Positions 17,931 to 27,964 of a stretch of DNA of 64,000 nt are shown piece after piece. The stretch lies in assembly GCA_910577255.1 (NCBI GenBank), contig CAJTMH010000003.1, positions 62,001-126,000 on the forward strand. The letters are read 5' to 3'. Made by a program: the position numbers and the translations under genes. The notes beneath the pieces are model-generated. The model worked only from the letters and a program-made list of their open reading frames with translations. It made no database searches and was not told the DNA's origin. The stretch's first letter is position 1. Each line of letters starts with the position of its first letter. Origin of the DNA: an uncultured Duncaniella sp. Its GTDB lineage: Bacteria > Bacteroidota > Bacteroidia > Bacteroidales > Muribaculaceae.

Positions 17931-19769
17931 TTATTTAGATGAGATGGAGTAAATTTTCAGATTTGTTATTTTGGCATTTCCGCCGTTTGCGCTAACTGCG
18001 ATATGGGTATAAGGGGTGGTGGGGAATACCAGATTGGTCATCACGAAGCGTCCGTCGTTGCCAAACAGTTCTATGCTTGAGCGGTCGATAAATATGCGCA
18101 GACTCACTTTGCCTTCAGTCTCGAATGTCGGTGCTACTGTCACGGCCGGGAAATCCTGGCTGAAATCCACAATCCCGCTTTCCCGCCTGTCAAATGACAT
18201 GGTTCTGGCTGAGGGATCGTAAGTCATGACCACACGTTCGCCTGCATTGTTCTTTAATTCGATGTCAACCTTTGAGCCTTTCTTGGCCTCTATATCCATG
18301 AGTGTTTCACATACACCGTCATTTGCGGTCGGGAGTGCGAATGTCTGTCCTTTCTTCCCGACTGAAAGTTTCTGTGATGAGCGCACGAGTTTGTCACGCA
18401 GGCCGGTGACCTCGGGTGAGGGGGCTGACGCCGCATAAATCATGCCGTCAGGGGCCTTGAACAGTGACAGCTCGCGAGGCAGCGTATTAGCGCTTCTGAA
18501 CTGCTGTGTCGGAACCTCCGCCGCATATTGCCAGTTGCTCATCCATCCGATTATGGTGTGGCGGTTGTCAGGAGCGTTGCTCCAGCTTACTGTCGCGTAG
18601 TGGTCCTTGCCATAGTCGAGCCATTTTGTCACCACTTGGCCGTTCTCATCAGTGTCGGGTGTGAAAGTCTTACCGTCGAAGTCGCCGATGAAATATTGAG
18701 TGGCACTCCCTCCGAATGGGCCGCCGGGGTTGATATTGCATATCATAATCCATTTTTTCAGTCCTGAGCCGTCTACTTCCACCTCCATGAGGTCGGGACA
18801 TTCCCACACTCCGTCCTGGCTGCCCAATCCCTGGCCGAAGCTGCTTTGCAAAGTCCACTCTTTCATGTCAGGAGAAGTGAATATCAGCATCTCATGATCC
18901 AGTGCGTGGGCCAAGGTCAATACCCAGGCATTCTGCCTGTCGTCCCAGAACATATTCGGGTCCCTGGCTTCTGACTCGAGGGTAATCACCGGATTACCGG
19001 GATAAATGTCAAATGATTCTCCTCCGTCATTGCTCCATGCCAGACTCTGTACCTGGCTTAGGTCGGCTGATGTGTAGAGGGCTACGATGGCATCCTCTCC
19101 GAATCCGGCTGTATTGGCCTTGTCGAGCGTACAACTTCCGCTGAACACAGTCCCGAGGCCGTTAGGCTCGATAGCCGGTGCATGATGTTGCCAGTTCACG
19201 AGATCGCGTGACGAAGAGTGGCCCCATGTCATGTTCTGCCATTTGGAACCGTAAGGATTGCATTGGTAATATAGATGCCATACGCCGTCCTTGTAGACCA
19301 TCCCGTTTGGGTCATTCATCCAGCCGTAAAGGGGAGTATGGTGGAATGCCGGTCGGTATTTCTCTCTGTTGGTGGTGTCGAATGTGTCGGACAGGCACAT
19401 GTTCTTCCAGCATGCGTCATCTTTCACTTCTCTGACAGTCCCGCGGTCCTGCGAAGTGACCACCGCGAGTATCAGTTCTTTATCCTTGTAAGGAGTGAGG
19501 TCAAATGGCACGAAATAGTCAACTTTGGTTTTTGCCAGTCTCACATGTATTGTCTTGGCGAGGTCGCCGTCAACGAGCACATTGATGCGTGCGTCATCGT
19601 TTGCTTCTTGAACCGGGAGTAGCAGATAGTGGCTGTTTCCCTCCACGCGCACCAATGTGTTGTTGATCCCGAGGTGGTCCACTTTGACGCCCTCCTTCGC
19701 CTCCGCTCCGAGCGGCAGGACCATCGCTGACATCAGGACCGAGATTACTGCATTTGTCAATGTTTTCAT
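17931..19769 (-). CDS. Exported GH32 fructanase (levanase/inulinase type)
   Basis: I start at the ATG at 19769, which gives a clean signal peptide (TNAVISVLMSAMVLPLGAEA) and 612 residues; a frame extension to 19826 adds 19 hydrophobic, basic residues and is unlikely. The GH32 catalytic triad motifs are present: WMNDPNG at 150-156 (nucleophile D153), RDPN (transition-state stabiliser) and ECPD (acid/base). A beta-sandwich domain follows. An extra N-terminal domain of about 110 residues precedes the catalytic propeller. There is no lipobox Cys, so the enzyme is probably periplasmic and acts on fructo-oligosaccharides imported by the SusC/D pair at 22957-27812. Confidence 0.92.
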   Translation of the reverse strand: MKTLTNAVISVLMSAMVLPLGAEAKEGVKVDHLGINNTLVRVEGNSHYLLLPVQEANDDARINVLVDGDLAKTIHVRLAKTKVDYFVPFDLTPYKDKELILAVVTSQDRGTVREVKDDACWKNMCLSDTFDTTNREKYRPAFHHTPLYGWMNDPNGMVYKDGVWHLYYQCNPYGSKWQNMTWGHSSSRDLVNWQHHAPAIEPNGLGTVFSGSCTLDKANTAGFGEDAIVALYTSADLSQVQSLAWSNDGGESFDIYPGNPVITLESEARDPNMFWDDRQNAWVLTLAHALDHEMLIFTSPDMKEWTLQSSFGQGLGSQDGVWECPDLMEVEVDGSGLKKWIMICNINPGGPFGGSATQYFIGDFDGKTFTPDTDENGQVVTKWLDYGKDHYATVSWSNAPDNRHTIIGWMSNWQYAAEVPTQQFRSANTLPRELSLFKAPDGMIYAASAPSPEVTGLRDKLVRSSQKLSVGKKGQTFALPTANDGVCETLMDIEAKKGSKVDIELKNNAGERVVMTYDPSARTMSFDRRESGIVDFSQDFPAVTVAPTFETEGKVSLRIFIDRSSIELFGNDGRFVMTNLVFPTTPYTHIAVSANGGNAKITNLKIYSISSK

Positions 19770-19915
19770 TTGTATTAATTTCTGGATTTTCTGAATTAAA
19801 AATGAATAAAAGAACCTGTAAAACAATCTTTTTTACTAAGAATACCTATTGCCAGTGCTCATGGTTTTTCGGAGATATCCTCCCCGTTGATTTTTCTGTC
19901 ACAAAGCTACAATAA

Positions 19916-19980
19916 ATGTTTGGGAGACGCTATTAAAATTCACGCATTCACTGTCACAAATGTTGCATTGCGCTATTTTT
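19916..19980. promoter_or_regulatory. Candidate operator region for the fructan regulator, GH32 side
   Basis: Two same-orientation imperfect copies of the two-part motif found before susC lie here. One has ATGTTTG, a 6-base gap and GCTATTAAAA (19916-19938); the other has ATGTTGC, a 5-base gap and GCTATTTTT (19960-19980). They lie between the divergent GH32 and regulator genes. The spacer differs from the susC copies, so assignment is weaker. Confidence 0.45.
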
Positions 19981-20015
19981 ATAAGCGAATGCTCTGTTTT
20001 TCATAATATTATAGC

Positions 20016-20023
20016 TATCTTTG
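20016..20023 (+). promoter_or_regulatory. -7 element of the regulator gene promoter
   Basis: TATCTTTG matches the Bacteroidetes primary-sigma -7 consensus TAnnTTTG. It lies 32 bases upstream of the ATG at 20056, giving a short leader. Confidence 0.6.
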
Positions 20024-20055
20024 TCATGCTTTGAAAAAATAGTAGGTCTAATCCC

Positions 20056-22800
20056 ATGAATAAGATATTATTATATTTTCTTCTTTTCATCTTCGTGTCA
20101 GGCTTTTCAAGCTGTCGTGAGGAACGGATATACCGTATCGGAGTTTCACAGTGTAGCCGGGATGACTGGCGGACAAAAATGAACGATGAGATCAAGCGGG
20201 AGGCAATGTTCCACGCCGATGCTCAGGTGGAGGTCAGAAGTGCGGATGATAACAATGAAAAACAGATTGCCGATATCCGCTACTTCATGGATAATGATTT
20301 TGATATAATCATTGCCGCGCCCAATGAGGCTGATGCCATAACGCCGGTCATATCCGAAGCTTACCAGAGGGGCATTCCTGTGATAATTTTTGACAGAAAC
20401 ATAAATGGTGACAGTTACACTGCCTACCTTGGAGTTGATAATGTGGGGATTGGCAAGGCCGCCGCGCATTATGCCCGCCACCTCACCGGCCAAGGAGGAA
20501 AGGTGATAGAGATTCATGGTCTTAAGGGGTCTACCCCGGCTTCCGGAAGGCATGAAGGCTTCATAGAGGGAGCAAAAGAAGAGGGTGCCTTGACAATCCT
20601 ATCAACGGCTTACGGCAATTGGAATTACGATGATGCTCTGGTTGTGGCAGATTCATTGCTTGCCATCTATCCGGAAACCGACCTTGTCTATGCGCATAAT
20701 GACCGTATGGCCATCGCTGCCTCCGATGCCGCCAAGCAGCGTGGATTGTCGCCATATATAATAGGTGTGGATGCGGCTCCCGAAATCGGCATACGCGCTG
20801 TTGCCGACAGTGTGATTACCGCCACTTTCCTTTACCCTACCGAGGGGCATCGGTTGGTGCGCACCGCTTTGGCCATCCTGAAAGGGGAGCCGTATGACAC
20901 GATTGTGAATCTGCCTGTGTCGTCGGCGGTGGACATTTCGAATGCCGACATCCTTTTGTTGCAGAATGAGTCACTGAAGGAGGAAACGTCCAAGATGCAA
21001 TTGCTTAAATCACAAGTAGATGACTACTGGTCGAAGCATTCAGCCCAGACCACTCTCTTCTATGCTGCCATCGCCATCCTTGTGCTGCTTTTTGGCTTTC
21101 TGTTTCTTCTCTTGCGGGCGTTTTGGCAGCGTAAACGCCATCAGAAAGTACTTGTGGAGCAAAATCGGCTTCTTGAAGAACAGCGCGATTTGCAGAAGTC
21201 GCTCAACGAGCAGCTCAATGCTGCCACTCAGTCGAAACTCGTGTTTTTTACAAATGTTTCCCATGACCTGCGCACGCCGCTTACCCTTATCGCCGAGCCG
21301 GTCGAACAGCTTGCCGGAGCCGAGAATCTTACTCCTCAGCAGCACACGTTGATGAAGATCGCCAACAAGAATGTCAAAATCCTGCGCCGCCTTATAAATC
21401 AGATTCTTGATTTTCGTAAATATGAGAATGGCAAGCTCAACCTGAATCTGGAAGAATGTGACTTTGGCGCGCTCGTCAGGGAATGGGCTGAGGCCTTCTA
21501 TGCGGTGGCCCGCAAGCGCGACATAAAGTTGTCAGTGGATGTCGGGACGGATGACTTCACTATCGCGATTGACCAGGAGAAGATTGAGCGAGTGTTTTTC
21601 AATCTCATGTCAAACGCGTTCAAATATACCCCCGATAATGGGACTATAATCTTTACATGCCGCAGAGATGCCGACATGGTTGAGTTTGCGGTGTCAGATA
21701 CCGGACAAGGGATAAGCCAGGGAGATATCGGGAATATTTTTGAGCGATTTTATCAGGTTGACAAGGTCCATCCCAATGGTTCAGGTATCGGACTTTCGCT
21801 TGCCCGAGCCTTTGTGGAGCTTCATGATGGAGAAATATCGGTGGAGAGTGAATTGGGTAAAGGCTCTAAATTCACTGTGCGCATTCCTGTGAGGCATGTC
21901 GCCGTGGCCGCCGATGAGACATCATCACGGAATATCAAAGAGGCTGACGTGGAGGCCGAGCTTGGTGAAATTGAAGCCGAGGGTATATCGACTGATGACG
22001 ACAAGCCATTGGTGCTTGTCATTGACGACAATGATGATATCCGTAAGATGATCAGTGAGCTTCTCTGTGGCGAATATCGTATTCTTTGTGCCTCCAATGG
22101 CCGTGAGGGGATACGCAAAGCCGCTAAGTATGTGCCTGATTTGATAATATGCGATGTCATGATGCCTGTGATGGACGGCCTCGAATGCTGCCGTGGGATA
22201 AAGGCGGAAATGTCAACATCTCATATCCCTATCCTTATGCTCACGGCTTGTTCGATGGATGAGCAGCGCGTGGAGGGATATGATAGCGGTGCGGATGGCT
22301 ATTTGGCAAAACCGTTCAGCAGTGCCGTGCTGAAATCCCGCTGCCGTAGCCTCATCCTCAATCGTCGTCGTATCCGTGATTTATGGCAAGGTACACAAGG
22401 TGGTACAGTATTGCCGTCAACAACCTCAAAACCGTCGGCGCCCCCCTCGCCGGCAGGCCCTGATGTGGAGAGTGAATTTTATGCCCGGTTCCTTGAGATT
22501 TTGAAATCCGAGATGGGCAATCCGGAGCTTAATGTCGACCAGTTGGCCGCGCAGATGGGGCTTGGCCGGTCGCAATTCTATCGTAAAATAAAAGCCCTCA
22601 CCAATTATTCGCCTGTGGAACTTCTCAGGCGTCTGCGACTTAATCAAGCCAGGGAGCTGCTTACCTCCACTGAGAAATCGATCAGTGAGATTGCCTATGA
22701 AGTCGGATTCTCCACGCCTGCCTACTTCACACGTTGCTATCGAGAGGCCTTCGGGGAGACTCCTTCTGATCTGCGCGAACGTTTGATGTCGAAATCCTGA
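20056..22800 (+). CDS. Hybrid two-component system regulator with periplasmic sugar-binding sensor (fructose type)
   Basis: At 914 residues the domain order is as follows: N-terminal hydrophobic segment; type-1 periplasmic-binding-protein sensor (about 28-300, YRIGVSQCSRDDW...IFDRNINGD); membrane helix (about 335-358); histidine kinase (NVSHDLRTPLT, His near 403); ATPase (N-box NLMSNAFKYTPD near 515); receiver (DVMMPVMDG, Asp near 700); AraC-type HTH (about 805-910). The sensor class is that of BT1754, which binds free fructose; most other such regulators carry propeller sensors. It lies divergent from GH32 and directly upstream of susC, and should activate both. Confidence 0.93.
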   Translation: MNKILLYFLLFIFVSGFSSCREERIYRIGVSQCSRDDWRTKMNDEIKREAMFHADAQVEVRSADDNNEKQIADIRYFMDNDFDIIIAAPNEADAITPVISEAYQRGIPVIIFDRNINGDSYTAYLGVDNVGIGKAAAHYARHLTGQGGKVIEIHGLKGSTPASGRHEGFIEGAKEEGALTILSTAYGNWNYDDALVVADSLLAIYPETDLVYAHNDRMAIAASDAAKQRGLSPYIIGVDAAPEIGIRAVADSVITATFLYPTEGHRLVRTALAILKGEPYDTIVNLPVSSAVDISNADILLLQNESLKEETSKMQLLKSQVDDYWSKHSAQTTLFYAAIAILVLLFGFLFLLLRAFWQRKRHQKVLVEQNRLLEEQRDLQKSLNEQLNAATQSKLVFFTNVSHDLRTPLTLIAEPVEQLAGAENLTPQQHTLMKIANKNVKILRRLINQILDFRKYENGKLNLNLEECDFGALVREWAEAFYAVARKRDIKLSVDVGTDDFTIAIDQEKIERVFFNLMSNAFKYTPDNGTIIFTCRRDADMVEFAVSDTGQGISQGDIGNIFERFYQVDKVHPNGSGIGLSLARAFVELHDGEISVESELGKGSKFTVRIPVRHVAVAADETSSRNIKEADVEAELGEIEAEGISTDDDKPLVLVIDDNDDIRKMISELLCGEYRILCASNGREGIRKAAKYVPDLIICDVMMPVMDGLECCRGIKAEMSTSHIPILMLTACSMDEQRVEGYDSGADGYLAKPFSSAVLKSRCRSLILNRRRIRDLWQGTQGGTVLPSTTSKPSAPPSPAGPDVESEFYARFLEILKSEMGNPELNVDQLAAQMGLGRSQFYRKIKALTNYSPVELLRRLRLNQARELLTSTEKSISEIAYEVGFSTPAYFTRCYREAFGETPSDLRERLMSKS

Positions 22801-22826
22801 ACAAACTCATCTTGCGGATGCGAAAA

Positions 22827-22885
22827 ATGTTGCTAAAGCTATTAAAAATGGTGCCTTGCATCAAATTTAATAGCCGATGCAACAT
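22827..22885. promoter_or_regulatory. Inverted-pair operator upstream of susC
   Basis: ATGTTGC-N4-GCTATTAAA at 22827-22846 is repeated exactly, on the opposite strand and with the same N4 spacing, at 22866-22885. The pair lies 31 bases upstream of the -7 element, a plausible place for activator binding by the AraC-type domain of the neighbouring regulator. Confidence 0.7.
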
Positions 22886-22915
22886 CTGTTGTACGCTCAT
22901 TATCACGTAGTAACC

Positions 22916-22923
22916 TATCTTTG
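22916..22923 (+). promoter_or_regulatory. -7 element of the susC/susD promoter
   Basis: TATCTTTG matches TAnnTTTG. No TTTG occurs at the usual 19-21 bp upstream (the nearest TTG is 24 bp away), consistent with an activator-dependent promoter. The leader to the ATG at 22957 is about 28 bases. Confidence 0.65.
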
Positions 22924-22956
22924 CGTCAGAAATTCACCACATAAATCGAATAAAAC

Positions 22957-25900
22957 ATGAAAAAACAAATCCTCGGTGCGATTCTGCTATGGATTATGGC
23001 AATCACGGCACACGCACAAAGCATCACAGTGCAAGGGACGGTTTATTCAGCAACTGATTCCGAGCCCCTGATAGGTGCCAGTGTTATTTCTGATGTAAAA
23101 GGAGCCAACGGTGCGGCCACAGATATTGACGGCCGATTTACGATGACGGTACCTGCCGGCTCTACTCTCACCTTCTCCTATGTCGGATTCAAGTCGCAGA
23201 CGCTCACTGCCGAGTCTGAGATGACGGTTACCCTTGTTGAGGACACCGAGCTTCTTGATGAGGTGGTAGTGGTCGGCTACTCTGCTGAAAAAAAGTCTGA
23301 TTTGACAGGCTCTGTTTCGGTAGTGAAAATGAAGGATGTGGCTGATACGCCCACAGGAAATGTCATACAGTCTTTGCAGGGTCGCGTTGCGGGCATGACG
23401 GTCACCACCGATGGTACTCCCGGTGGTCTGAGTACAGGGACTTCCATCCGTGGCGCTTCTTCATTCCGTGGCGATGCCAACGGCCCGCTCTATGTGATAG
23501 ACGGCGTGATGACCAGAGAGAATCCGGGCACTATCCTCAGCAGCAATGACGTGGAGTCTATACAGGTGCTTAAGGATGCGGCTTCTGCCTCAATCTACGG
23601 TGCGCAAGCAGCCAATGGTGTCATCATCATCACCACTAAGCGCGCAAAGTCGGGTGAAGCGAGGGTGACTTTTGACGCTACTCTCACTCTTCAGACTTAC
23701 AATAGCGGTCTTGATCTCCTTGATGCTTATCAGTGGGGAGATGTATATTGGTCGGCTTATAAATATGCACATAACGGTGCCACACCATCTTCGTCGATTT
23801 ACGGTAGCGGAGCACAGGCTCAGATGCAGTCCTACAAGAACCTGAACGGTGTGGATGTGCTCCCTCAAACCACCGATTGGGAGAAGGAGATACACCGCAC
23901 AGCTCTGATGCAGACCTACAGTATAGGTCTGTCAAAAGGCTCTGAAAACGGATCCTCCTCCCTCTCTCTAAGCTGGCTCGACCATGACGGTATCGTAAAA
24001 GGCTCGGACTTCCAGCGTGTCAACTCACGTTTCAGCTCCGACTATGGTTTTATCGGCAATCGTCTCAAAGCCGGCGGCAATGTGGCTGTCAACTGGTGGA
24101 GAGCCCACTATATGCCTGACGGCGCGGAGGAGAACGCAGTGAAGCAGCATCCGGCAAAAGCGGTATATGATGTCGATGGTGTATACGTTGACCAGATTAA
24201 CGATGTGCTTGGCGACGCTCCAAACATGATGCGCCTTATCGAGAACAACAAGGCCAACAAGCATGAGTACTGGCGTGTATTCGGTAACGCTTATCTCCAG
24301 ATTGAACCGGTCAAGAATCTTATCATCAAGACAAATTTCGGTATCAACTATTACAATGAGACCAACAAGACTTTCGAGCCTAAATGGCTGCGTGACGATG
24401 TGAATAAACTCACCCAGTCGACAGGTAAAAATGTGGATTGGGTATGGACGAACACTGCACAGTATAACATTGATTTCGGCAAGAATTCAATTATGGCACT
24501 TGCCGGTGTGGAGTCTAAGAGATATCACAACGAAAGTTTCTTCGGATATGGCACAGGCCTTGAAATCGAGGATCCCAACTATATATATCTTGGCAATGTG
24601 ACCGCCAATAAGAATGTCGGTGCAGGGGCTTCAAACTACTCGATGTTCTCCGGGTTCGGTAAGTTGAACTATACGTTTGACAATAAATATCTTGCCTCGT
24701 TCACCATCCGACGAGATGCTTCATCACGTCTGTCAAAGGACCATAATTATGATTGGTTCCCCTCGGTGTCGGCCGGTTGGCGTATATCGCAGGAAAACTT
24801 CATGGAGAGCACACGCTCATGGCTTTCTGACCTTAAGATCCGTGGATCATGGGGTATCAACGGTAACGACCTTATTGACAATGAGGCATTCTACGCCAAG
24901 TATCTCATGAGCCTTGACCGCGGTTCATATAACATGAGCGGTGATGGCACCACTCTTTCCCCCGGCGCATACCGTATCCGCACCACAAATCCTGATTTGA
25001 AATGGGAAAAGACCTATCAGACAAACGTCGGCGTCGATGCCGGATTCTTTAATAACCGACTCACCGTGTCTCTTGACTATTTCTATAAGGAAACCAAGGA
25101 TATGCTTGTGGAGAAACCCTATATCGCCACTATCGGTGAGGGTGGCTACTGCTGGTACAATGGTGGTGAGATGACCAACAAGGGTGTCGAAGGCACCATC
25201 AATTGGCGAACCAATGTTAACAAGGATTTCAGCTATGAAGTGGGCTTCAACTTCACGGTGTCGAAAAATAAGGTGACAGATCTTTTGGATGACATCTATT
25301 ATTCTTATGGCGGCGGTTATGCCGGTCATTCTCTCGTTGGCCAGTCATTGGGTTCATGGATGGGATTCAAGACCGACGGTGTTTTCCGCACACAGGCCGA
25401 GGTGGACGAGTATTGCCAGAAGTATCAGGTCGAGTTCGGCAAACCGGCTGTGGGACGTATCCGCTATGTGGATGCCGACGGTGACGGTAAAATCAATTAC
25501 AATGACCGCACATGGTTAGGCTGTGATCTCCCAAAAGCTCAATTCGGATTAAATCTGAGTGCGACATGGAAAGGTTTTGATGCAAGCATGTTCTTCAGCG
25601 CGATTATCCGCGATGCATTCAATAATTCCAAGTACTATACTGACCTTTTCCAGTGTTGGAACGGTAACCACGGAGCACGACTCCTCGAAGCGGCCAATGC
25701 TTACGACCGTTTTCTTACCACCGGGGTATATGACTGCGAAACCCCCGCTCCGACTACCGACAATTCCAACAACGAACATGAAGTGTCACAGTTCCACATC
25801 GAGAACGGTTCATTTCTCCGCATGAAGACCCTTACCGTGGGTTATTCTCTCCCGGCTTCTCTTCGTGCCAAACTCAAGATGTCAAGTGCCCGCGTGTACT

Positions 25901-26016
25901 TCCAGGCTCAGAATCTCTTCACCGTTACCGGTTACACTGGTGCGGATCCGGAAGGTCTCGGATATCCTTACGCTCTTCCGCGCCAGTACACTCTTGGCAT
26001 ACAATTCGGCTTCTAA
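22957..26016 (+). CDS. SusC-like TonB-dependent outer-membrane transporter
   Basis: The protein is 1019 residues with a signal peptide (ILGAILLWIMAITAHAQS). A carboxypeptidase-like regulatory domain follows (about 22-105), with the SusC feature LLDEVVVVGYSAEKK as TonB box and start of the plug, then SIRGASSF...YVIDGVMTR. The 22-strand barrel ends in the terminal aromatic residue (IQFGF). It should import fructo-oligosaccharides across the outer membrane together with the SusD-like lipoprotein 30 bases downstream. Confidence 0.95.
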   Translation: MKKQILGAILLWIMAITAHAQSITVQGTVYSATDSEPLIGASVISDVKGANGAATDIDGRFTMTVPAGSTLTFSYVGFKSQTLTAESEMTVTLVEDTELLDEVVVVGYSAEKKSDLTGSVSVVKMKDVADTPTGNVIQSLQGRVAGMTVTTDGTPGGLSTGTSIRGASSFRGDANGPLYVIDGVMTRENPGTILSSNDVESIQVLKDAASASIYGAQAANGVIIITTKRAKSGEARVTFDATLTLQTYNSGLDLLDAYQWGDVYWSAYKYAHNGATPSSSIYGSGAQAQMQSYKNLNGVDVLPQTTDWEKEIHRTALMQTYSIGLSKGSENGSSSLSLSWLDHDGIVKGSDFQRVNSRFSSDYGFIGNRLKAGGNVAVNWWRAHYMPDGAEENAVKQHPAKAVYDVDGVYVDQINDVLGDAPNMMRLIENNKANKHEYWRVFGNAYLQIEPVKNLIIKTNFGINYYNETNKTFEPKWLRDDVNKLTQSTGKNVDWVWTNTAQYNIDFGKNSIMALAGVESKRYHNESFFGYGTGLEIEDPNYIYLGNVTANKNVGAGASNYSMFSGFGKLNYTFDNKYLASFTIRRDASSRLSKDHNYDWFPSVSAGWRISQENFMESTRSWLSDLKIRGSWGINGNDLIDNEAFYAKYLMSLDRGSYNMSGDGTTLSPGAYRIRTTNPDLKWEKTYQTNVGVDAGFFNNRLTVSLDYFYKETKDMLVEKPYIATIGEGGYCWYNGGEMTNKGVEGTINWRTNVNKDFSYEVGFNFTVSKNKVTDLLDDIYYSYGGGYAGHSLVGQSLGSWMGFKTDGVFRTQAEVDEYCQKYQVEFGKPAVGRIRYVDADGDGKINYNDRTWLGCDLPKAQFGLNLSATWKGFDASMFFSAIIRDAFNNSKYYTDLFQCWNGNHGARLLEAANAYDRFLTTGVYDCETPAPTTDNSNNEHEVSQFHIENGSFLRMKTLTVGYSLPASLRAKLKMSSARVYFQAQNLFTVTGYTGADPEGLGYPYALPRQYTLGIQFGF

Positions 26017-26045
26017 AATGTAACCTTGTAAAAATTTAACGACCA

Positions 26046-27812
26046 ATGAAACTACATAATATATTTCTTACTTTCGGATTTATGGCGCTGTGTGCATCTT
26101 GCAGCGATGATTTCCTGGAGAATAAACCCCAAGGCAGCCTGTCGGACGGCGTGATGAATTCTACCGATGCCATTGATTTGCTCGTCAACTCTGCCTATGC
26201 CTCGCTCTCCGGTTTTACCAACGAGCAAGGTGATCCCTGGGTGCGCCCGACAACTAACTGGAGCTTCGGTGAAGTGCGTGCCGATAATGCCTATAAGGGT
26301 GGCGGCGGTGAAGGTGACCTGTGGGACGTTCATGCCATGGAGACATTCCAGGTCCAGTCAAACAATGGGAATCTCGATGGTAAATGGTTTAACCTCTACA
26401 GCCAGATTTCCCGATGCAACGCCGCGTTGAGAGTCCTTGAAAAGGCTGATGAGAAAGCTGTGCCAGTAAAAGCCTCGCGCATTGCTGAGATGAAAGTGCT
26501 TCGTGCCCATTTCTATTTTGAACTCGTGCGTCTCTTCAACAAGGTTCCTTATATGGACGAGAATATGCCGGAATCGGAATATGTGAATGTCCCGAACGAT
26601 GAGTACACTCGTGAGCAGCATCTCGAACGTATCGCTTCAGAACTTCTTGAGGCTGCCGAGTCGCTCCCCGAACGTCAAAGCGAGGTGGGCCGTGTGAACC
26701 GCAACATAGCTTATGCATACGCTGCCAAAGTTAAACTCTATCAGGCTTATGAACAGGATCCGCAGACTCATGCTGTGGTAAATATCAACCGTTCGCTTCT
26801 CGAAGAAGTGGTTAGTCTGATTGACCTGGTGCAGGGCTATGATTTGCTCCCTGATTTCCAGGGCTTGGATTTGGTGGCGAATGAAAATGGAGTGGAATCG
26901 GTGTTTGCTGTCCAGTATTCTATGAACGACGGCTCAGGCGATGCCGGCCGTGTCAACTGGAGCAATCTGCTGAATTCTCCCGGTGGCAACAGCCCATATC
27001 ACGGCGACGGATTTTTCCTCCCATCTCAGGATCTTATAAATGCCTATCAGACAGATGTTGACGGCCTCCCGGTGTTTGACTATCAGTCGCGTCCCGACTA
27101 CGCCACAGTGACATTTATTGACGATGATCATCAGACATTGAGTAACACAACTCCCTCAGTCGACCCGCGTCTTGATTTCGTTGTGGGACGTCCGACAATC
27201 ACTTATAAGACTTATAAGGAGACCCCTTGCCAATCATGGGTGCGCGACCGCGGGGTGTATGGACATAACTGTGCCAAACGTTTCTGGGTGTCGCCAGAAT
27301 CTCCCGACATGTATCAGGGCTGGCCTTGGGGCGCATCACAGCTTAACTGGCAGATTATCCGTTATGCTGACCTGCTCCTCTATAAAGCCGAGGCTCTTAT
27401 TGAGCTGGGAGGAGATGGGCTTGAACAGGCAAGGAATCTCATCAATCGAGTGAGGGAGCGTGCCAAGAACAGTGTGTATGTCAAGGATTTCAACGATCCG
27501 TCAAAGGATGCTGCCAATTATAATATAGGCCTCTATCCCTCGGCCGGCTGGAATCAGGACTATGCACGCAAGGCTCTGCGTACTGAAATGCGACTTGAAA
27601 AGGCCCTGGAGGGAGAACGCTTCTTCGACCTCGTGCGTTGGGGTATCGCCAAGGATGTGATGACTGCATATTTTAACGCGGAGAAGGACAACCGCATCTA
27701 TTATCAGGATGCAACATTTGACGCAGGTGAAGAGTATTATCCGATTCCTGTGGCTCAGTATAACTTCTCTTTGGGCCGTTATACTCAGAATCCCGGTTAC
27801 CCGGCATTCTAA
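26046..27812 (+). CDS. SusD-like surface glycan-binding lipoprotein
   Basis: At 588 residues it begins with a lipoprotein signal (FMALCASCSDDF), where the Cys after ALCAS is the likely lipidation site. TPR-like helices and the RagB/SusD C-terminal region (MRLEKALEGERFFDLVRWG) follow. It forms the lid of the SusC channel and binds fructan at the cell surface. No surface GH32 or additional binding protein follows, so this is a compact version of the fructan locus. A terminator lies 71 bases downstream. Confidence 0.94.
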   Translation: MKLHNIFLTFGFMALCASCSDDFLENKPQGSLSDGVMNSTDAIDLLVNSAYASLSGFTNEQGDPWVRPTTNWSFGEVRADNAYKGGGGEGDLWDVHAMETFQVQSNNGNLDGKWFNLYSQISRCNAALRVLEKADEKAVPVKASRIAEMKVLRAHFYFELVRLFNKVPYMDENMPESEYVNVPNDEYTREQHLERIASELLEAAESLPERQSEVGRVNRNIAYAYAAKVKLYQAYEQDPQTHAVVNINRSLLEEVVSLIDLVQGYDLLPDFQGLDLVANENGVESVFAVQYSMNDGSGDAGRVNWSNLLNSPGGNSPYHGDGFFLPSQDLINAYQTDVDGLPVFDYQSRPDYATVTFIDDDHQTLSNTTPSVDPRLDFVVGRPTITYKTYKETPCQSWVRDRGVYGHNCAKRFWVSPESPDMYQGWPWGASQLNWQIIRYADLLLYKAEALIELGGDGLEQARNLINRVRERAKNSVYVKDFNDPSKDAANYNIGLYPSAGWNQDYARKALRTEMRLEKALEGERFFDLVRWGIAKDVMTAYFNAEKDNRIYYQDATFDAGEEYYPIPVAQYNFSLGRYTQNPGYPAF

Positions 27813-27882
27813 ACGGCTGGGGCATCTCATTTAGACCTCTGAGATATTTTCAGAACGGTATGTAGCGGAAAGCAACTCGCGA

Positions 27883-27903
27883 AAAGCGGGGGCTCTCCGC
27901 TTT
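27883..27903 (+). terminator. Rho-independent terminator after susD
   Basis: Arms AAAGCGG (27883-27889) and CCGCTTT (27897-27903) with a 7-base loop, followed by a T run to 27907. Confidence 0.85.
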
Positions 27904-27932
27904 TTTTATGATGTAGACTGATCTATTTTCTG

Positions 27933-27940
27933 TAAATTTG
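27933..27940 (+). promoter_or_regulatory. -7 element for gluQ
   Basis: TAAATTTG fits TAnnTTTG. It overlaps the TTG that would otherwise be the earliest start in frame, so translation must begin further down, probably at the GTG at 27965. Confidence 0.5.
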
Positions 27941-27964
27941 CAGATAATTTTGAGATTGACAATC

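Noticed and set aside
19770..19826. Longer GH32 start with 19 extra residues.
   Set aside because: It would put the signal peptide internal; the start at 19769 gives a normal one.
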